64,000 nucleotides of DNA from Eleusine coracana subsp. coracana. Taxonomy: Eukaryota > Streptophyta > Magnoliopsida > Poales > Poaceae. The notes below the pieces were generated by a model. It saw only the letters and a program-made list of their open reading frames with translations, was not told the DNA's origin and searched no databases. A program made the position numbers and the translations under genes. Where the stretch lies: assembly GCA_032690845.1 (NCBI GenBank), contig CM064424.1, positions 49,737,511 through 49,801,510 of the forward strand, written 5' to 3'. Position 1 is the stretch's first letter, and each line of letters begins with the position of its first letter. This document shows positions 58,920 through 64,000 of this stretch, in pieces.

Positions 58920-61900
58920 TTACCATTTAGGTAAAGGATCTAGCTCTATCTGGTCGGCTAATATGTGAGCTGTTTTTTGTGCCTCAGCCACGAGAGCTTC
59001 ACATTGTTCGTCAGAGAAATCTTCATGAAAGCCTTCGGCTACCACATCTAACTCTATGTTGGGGATGTGGGACTTTGCAATTGCCAGAACCTGTGCGCCA
59101 GCTAGTTCTGCAACATGTCAAGCATGTTCTTTCAGTTGGCCGGGTGCTCCTTGTAGCCTCGTCAACAGGTCTCGACATGGAGGTGGTTTCTCTTCAGGAT
59201 ATATGTATTGGGCGACCACTTCTGCATCCTTCTGAAGAGCTGCAAGAGACCATCGAAGGTTTTCATCACCCTCTATAAATTTCTTCTGCAATAGCTCATA
59301 GGACCTCTTTGATCCTACAGGAGCACAATAATCATATATATCCAGCACAATGGAATTCAATATCAAGGTATCAGTTGGATAAACATTTACCTCTTAGGCG
59401 TTTCTCGGCTTCTATTTTCTCAGCCTCTAGGGTGGCGACTTTTTCCTTATACTCTTCTATTTGCTTTTCAATTTTATTGAAGGCTTTTTGGAATTGGTTT
59501 AGCTCATCCACAGCCTTTTTGAAAATCTTCTCAGCTTTGATAACTTCGCTTTCCAGCTTTATGTTCCTTTCTTTCTGGCTTTTTATTATTTCTTTAGCGC
59601 CTGTTAGAAACAACCATTTTAGTGCATAAATATATTCCTGTACATATAGGTAAATTCATTTTTACCTTCTGCTCTTTCCTTCCATGAATTTTGTTTTTGT
59701 TGCATTGTTTCAAGATTGTCTTTAAGCTTTTTAAAATTCCTCTTTATCTCTGCCGAGTCCAGGATCTGCTTTTGTAACTCTTGATTTTCGGCCTTCAAAG
59801 TTTCAAGAGCTTGGGCAGATGACTCTAGTTCTCTTATGCAGCCTTCAAGATTTGAAATTTGAGCGGTTGTCTGGGCATCTTATTTCTGTCTCAGTTCCAG
59901 TGACCGCGACGCCTCTATATGGATGAGGTTAAATGTTCATGTTCATGTCACACAGATAACATGTGAGGGATAAGCTATATTGGTCTCATACCTTGTAGCT
60001 CAAATTGAAGTTCATCAACTTGAGATGAACAGGCTTTTAGCGCTACTGATAAGCGCCCTACTTCTAGTCTCTCTTTGGCAAGTTGGTCCTCTAAATCAAT
60101 GGCTTTTGCACAATGCCTTTCGACAAGTTGCAGAAGCTTGTTCTTGTTGGCCATATGAGTTTTCAGAGCCTGTCACAATGGCAAGTTATATGTTTGAAAT
60201 TTCATAATCAGGAACGGTAATTATTATTGACAAAAAGGACGGAATACCTGGAAGGAATGATAGGCTTTTTCAGTTTGCTCTTCAAAATTTTTCAAATCCT
60301 CTTGCTCTGCTGACTCATCAAATCCGGTGATGGCAAATTGGCCACTACGATATATTGATCTAGTCGGCGTTGGCTGGTCTGCGGCACCTTCTCTTATCAC
60401 TCGGTGAATAGGAGTCGGCGTGACATTTTCCTCCGGACAGATTGGATATTCATATGTTGGCTCTGGCATGGATTCAAAAACTAGTAATGTCTCTTCGGGC
60501 TCGATGGAGGCAGGAGTATCAGTACCCGTTGCCATCTCAGATGTATTCAAGTCCGGGATGTTGGGTGATTTAGCTTGATTATCTTCTGGCTGAGTGGTTT
60601 CGGGTGCACCTTTTTCACTTGGCTTATTTGCCGAGTGGTCTAGGACATCATTTTTGGATGACTCAGCCTGTGGTGTTTCCTGGGCTTTTTTGGGAACTGG
60701 ACTTTGTGCCGGAACTTCTTCACAGGACGACCACCCGGACGACCTGCCAATTTGACAAAACTTACGTATTTCACTCAAATGGATAGTTAAGCTTTAAGTT
60801 ATATTGATTTGTTTACCTTCAGCGGCGTTTGAATTTAATGCCTGACACTCTTGGTGGTGGGCTGGTTGGCCTTGGGGTGCCTGTCATGTCTGGTGCCGTC
60901 TCATGGGTGCATGTCTTGATAGTTTCACTCGGCTGATTTTGTCCTTCATCATCCATGGCTCGCCGAGTGGTGGAGGTTTTTTCTGGAGTTTTCTTCTTTG
61001 CCTCTGCTTGAAGTCTGGCTACTCTTTCAGCCAGCAATTCTTCTTCATCAGAATCTTCAATATGTGCTTTTCGGCGCTTGGGAGCTGATGATTGAGTGGG
61101 AGATTTCTTTTGTGGCATCGGTGGCAGAGGGGGGTTGGACACGTATACATCAAGGTTTTGCAATATAAGTTACATATTATTCATTGTTGAACATAATGCA
61201 TGAAGTATTGACTTTTTAAGCACAGAAGTGGATAACTTACTGGACTCCTGCCAGTCTTGGAATGATGTCCACATTTCGCACTACCTGGAGTCCAACCAAG
61301 TAGTGAAGAAAATATGTTTTCCAGCCGCAATATTAATTCCCTTTCTAACAATGTTTCTGGCACTTCCATGGTGGGGTCTGAACCTAGTTCGAACTTCCAT
61401 CCAGGGACATGACGTTTTTTAATAGGCTACACGCGGCGATATATGAAGCTTGCGGCAACATGTACGCCAGTGTAACCTTGGGACGTGAGATAGGTAGTGT
61501 GTTCTAATATGGCATCAACTTGAGACTTTTTGTTTGGATGGGCCTTTGCTGACCACTCGGGTCGTGGCTTGGGGGCTTCGGCCGTAGTCTCTCACAAAGG
61601 TGGAGCATGGTTTCTATGGTAAAACCAGTCCGTGTGCCAACCTTTGTTCGTTGATGGAAGTGGTACATCAACGTATTTGGATTTATTCCTAAGTTGGAAT
61701 CCGGCCCCTCCTATAACATTATTGCTGTTTGATTTCAAGACAAACAGCTCTTTGAAGGTATCAAAATGAGGATAAATCCCTAGGAACATCTCACACAGGT
61801 GGATGAAGATAGCAATATGTAAGATAGAATTTGGATTCAGATTGACAAGATTGATGCAATAGAAGAACAGGAGACCGTGAAAGAAGTCGCAACAAGGGAT

Positions 61901-62182
61901 CCCAAATCCACGATAGAAAAAGGAGGAGAAAACCGTGATTTGGTCGACAGGAGGTTGAGGAAATTTCTGACCTATGGCCTTGATCCATTCTCCGGTCTGA
62001 TGATCCTGCAACACGCCGTCAATCACCAGTCTGTTGATCTTCTCTGAATCCATGGTTGACACGGAGAACTCCTTGATGGTGGCGGGGATGTCAAAGATTG
62101 GTTCTTCTTCCTCGCCCTTCTCAGGGGAAGATTTCTTTTGGGATTGTGCCTTATAGCTTTCGCGGGTGCGCTTCGGGGCCAT
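58920..62182 (-). pseudogene. Antisense seven-exon gene of element F
   Basis: Opposite to F gag-pol. Exons (minus order): 62182-61241, 61157-60817, 60743-60248, 60169-59992, 59914-59666, 59600-59391, 59314-58920; introns 65-83 bp. Exon lengths sum to 2811 bp, a multiple of three. Donors are all GT (GTAAGT, GTAAAC, GTATTC, GTATGA, GTAAAA, GTAAAT). Acceptors are CAG/TAG except intron 1, which has CAA. Exon 1 has the gypsy-type transposon-like domain (GFGIPCCDFFHGLLFFYCIN, KSKYVDVPLPSTNKGWHTDW). Exon 2 is K/E/R-rich with RRKAHIEDSDEEE, exon 3 acidic, exons 4-7 heptad-like coiled coil, ending ELDPLPKW. In-frame stops: two in exon 1, one each in exons 2, 5 and 7. Function unknown. Confidence 0.8.
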
Positions 62183-62320
62183 CGCTCTTGTTCGCGTGCG
62201 GTGGAAGCAGCTGGGTGGAGCCTTAGGGCGGAAATGGACTCTTGGGATCTAGGGTTTGTCTGCGCAAGAAGGCGGCAGCGGTGAAATAAGGAAGAAGGGG
62301 TGCGGCTGTTTGGAGGCCCT

Positions 62321-62327
62321 TTTTATA
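62321..62327 (-). promoter_or_regulatory. TATA box of antisense gene (F)
   Basis: Minus strand TATAAAA, 145 bp before the ATG at 62182. Downstream GCCTCCAAACAGCCGCACC matches the D copy. Confidence 0.72.
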
Positions 62328-62388
62328 AGGGCTAGATGACCTATTGGGTCGAGGCTTTTCATAATTTGTTCAGTCCAGTTTGGTTAAT

Positions 62389-62580
62389 CGGATTATTGCA
62401 GTTTCAGCCTTGGAAATTGTACCTTCCAAGATTTCATGATAAATCACTCGGATTATTACAGTTTCAGCCTTGGAAATTGTACCTTCTGAGATTTCGTGAT
62501 AAATCACTCGGATTACTGAAGCTTTAGCCTTGGAAATGGTACCTTCTGACATTACGCGGTAAATCATTCGGATTATCCCG
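62389..62580 (-). repeat. 60-bp tandem repeats upstream of antisense gene (F)
   Basis: Three full units of 60 bp (62389, 62449, 62509) and a partial fourth. Reading the minus strand, each contains AATCCGAGTGATTTATCACG and a TTTCCAAGGCTGAAACTGTA stretch, related to the D repeats. The region from 62580 to 62990 holds no gene. Confidence 0.85.
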
Positions 62581-62989
62581 GCACTAATCATGGGGGTTGT
62601 GTTTCCGTGTTATATTAAAACTATTGATACATCACCAATCTTGGGGGCTATGTCAATTGAAATTTGTCATCAAGCATTGGGGATATAAATATTAAATTGG
62701 TGATGAATCACTCGGTGAGTAAGGAAAATGTGCTTAATATGGAGTTTGCTAAGGCAAAATTGGAAGATTCAGACCTCATTATTACATTTTCTGAAGAGGG
62801 ACAAGGTTAATGGGATATTTTTTGATAACTCAAAAGTTGCTTCGGTATAGCCTTAACAATCTTTTGAGTTGGGGGCTACATGCATAGGCTATATCTTTTT
62901 CAAGTGATTTATGAATAAGAGTTAATAGAAAAAGCACATCCCAATTTCATAAGATGTCGAGGCAAACTAAGACGACGATTCAATACGGG

Positions 62990-63006
62990 AAGTGCTTGGG
63001 GGCTAC
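62990..63006 (+). promoter_or_regulatory. Element F polypurine tract
   Basis: AAGTGCTTGGGGGCTAC, ending at the 3' LTR start TGTGGT. Only moderately purine-rich, but in the right place. Confidence 0.6.
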
Positions 63007-63408
63007 TGTGGTATGTATATACCAGGGATACCTCACCACTCGGATATATTTCCGAGTGGGCCAAGGTCCAATAAAGATGAAGACCCATGAAGATAACTAT
63101 TCGGATTGTTACTTGGAGTACACGACAAGTCAATAATAGAGATAGAAAGTTAGAGATAGAGTCATAGTCAGAGATCATGTTGTAACCGACTAAGACACTT
63201 ACCATGTAACCCTGCCCCCCGGATATATAAGGAGGGGCAGGGGCTCTTTTGGAGGGATCCATCCCAAATAATACACTGTAGAACACAGGACATAGGGTTG
63301 TTATCCTCCGGGAGGCCCGAACCTGTCTAAACCTTGCGTCTTGTGTGTCCATCGATCTTTCATACTCATACGCATATCTAGATCTACTATCGAGAATATC
63401 TCTCGACA
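63007..63408 (+). repeat. Element F 3' LTR
   Basis: 402 bp copy of 42180-42588, followed by GGAAC (63409-63413). TATA box at 63224-63230. Confidence 0.93.
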
Positions 63409-63531
63409 GGAACCTATAGCCTTCTGTTGGGTCATGATTGGATACATGCTAATTGTTGTGTTTCATTGACGATGCATCAGTCTATGGCTCAATATCGCAT
63501 TGGTCGATTTAGCACCATGGCACGCAGATGA
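63409..63531 (+). pseudogene. Element E protease, C-terminal part
   Basis: Joins in frame to 42179 across the insertion: YSLLLGHDWIHANCCVSLTM, the usual C-terminal motif of this protease family, ending at TGA 63529-63531. Confidence 0.85.
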
Positions 63532-63840
63532 TATGGAGTGTTTGTCTAGCAAGATCTGGGATGGGGACTACATTAAGATTACCACACAAGGTCTTGAAGT
63601 AGTGGATCAATCTAGTTCTAAGCTATTTCTCTGATAGATGTTATAGTTAAGTTATTAGAAGATGGCGAGGATATCATTTGAACGTTTGGGCGGTTCATGA
63701 TCTCGGGAGATTGGTCACGGCCAATATGCAAATATCGTCCTTAGGAGAAAAAAATTAAAAGCAAAAAGAAAAGGAAATGTTTCATAGTTGATGAGTTATT
63801 ACAAAGCAAAATATTGTGTTTCATGACAAGGTATTCACAT
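63532..63840 (+). other. Element E sequence after protease
   Basis: A short continuation (DYIKITTQGLEVVDQSSSKLF) belongs to the same family. After about 63640 no RT motif is seen on either strand, so E may lack pol or its pol may lie beyond the window. Confidence 0.5.
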
Positions 63841-63999
63841 CTATTCTTGAGGACAGTAGAAGTCAATCATGTCGATGGCGTGAGACCAAAGTTGATCGAC
63901 TTTGTTGATGGTGATTGCATCTTCTTCTATCGACCCAGGTATGCTAGAAGTTGTGTCCCATAAGCTGATAGCTTGCTCATAAGCCGACATGATGGCCAT
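63841..63999 (-). CDS. Possible antisense ORF at window edge, partial
   Basis: From an ATG at 63999 a 52-codon frame reads MAIMSAYEQAISLWDTTSSI ... AIDMIDFYCPQE and stops at 63841-63843. The frame is also open to the window edge, so the true start may lie outside. It is on the strand opposite to E gag-protease, and its balanced amphipathic composition looks protein-like. No family recognised. Confidence 0.35.
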   Translation of the reverse strand: MAIMSAYEQAISLWDTTSSIPGSIEEDAITINKVDQLWSHAIDMIDFYCPQE

Positions 64000-64000
64000 C

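Larger units (their letters stand above)
42180..63408 (+). mobile_element. Element F: Tat-lineage retrotransposon with antisense gene, hosting array G
   Basis: Plus-strand element bounded by LTRs 42180-42588 and 63007-63408 with a perfect GGAAC target duplication (42175-42179, 63409-63413). About 11.5 kb of its own sequence is interrupted by array G (43421-53142). Same family and layout as D. LTRs differ at about 17 sites by eye outside a C-run, fewer than in D, so F looks younger. Confidence 0.93.

Overview
The window is grass-type plant nuclear DNA (Poaceae, inferred) made almost entirely of nested Ty3/gypsy LTR retrotransposons. I see no ordinary host gene, tRNA, rRNA or CRISPR array. Evidence for a plant: long LTR elements with initiator-Met-type or other plant-type primer sites, Athila-, Tekay-, Tat- and CRM-like proteins, short GT-AG introns, and stop codons that look like C-to-T decay. 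Lineage names come from recognised protein motifs and structure, not from a database search.

Layout. A plus-strand gypsy element (E, gag-protease) is the outermost host and is visible only as fragments: 8398-9210, 17001-17923, 29199-29751, 41615-42179 and 63414-64000. Into it were inserted, left to right: an Athila-like gag-protease element on the minus strand (A, 529-8397, left LTR truncated); a CRM-like chromovirus on the plus strand (B, 9211-17000); a Tekay-like chromovirus on the minus strand (C, 17924-29193, target duplication AAGAT); a Tat-lineage element on the minus strand (D, 29752-41609, GTGTT/GTGTC); and a second Tat element on the plus strand (F, 42180-63408, GGAAC). F is itself interrupted by a minus-strand tandem multimer of a pol-less CRM-like element (G, 43421-53142: partial LTR - internal - LTR - internal - LTR - partial internal - LTR).

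The most interesting content is a second transcription unit inside both Tat elements. It lies between integrase and the 3' LTR and reads against gag-pol. It has a TATA box about 145 bp before its ATG, an upstream array of ~60-bp repeats and seven exons with short introns. It encodes an N-terminal domain resembling 'putative gypsy type transposon' proteins, followed by coiled coil. Between the two copies, four exons have identical lengths and the other three differ by multiples of three apart from one 1-bp frameshift, while several introns differ by 1-4 bp: a clear trace of past protein-level selection. Both copies are now broken by stops and splice-site mutations.

The second notable structure is array G. 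Its units have lost reverse transcriptase, RNase H and integrase through one excision that joins the start of the RT region to the C-terminal tail of the polyprotein. Its inner LTRs are almost identical while the outer right LTR is clearly older. Its left edge is a foldback junction with perfect 19-bp arms. B and G also share an in-frame UAG between gag and protease in an identical sequence context.
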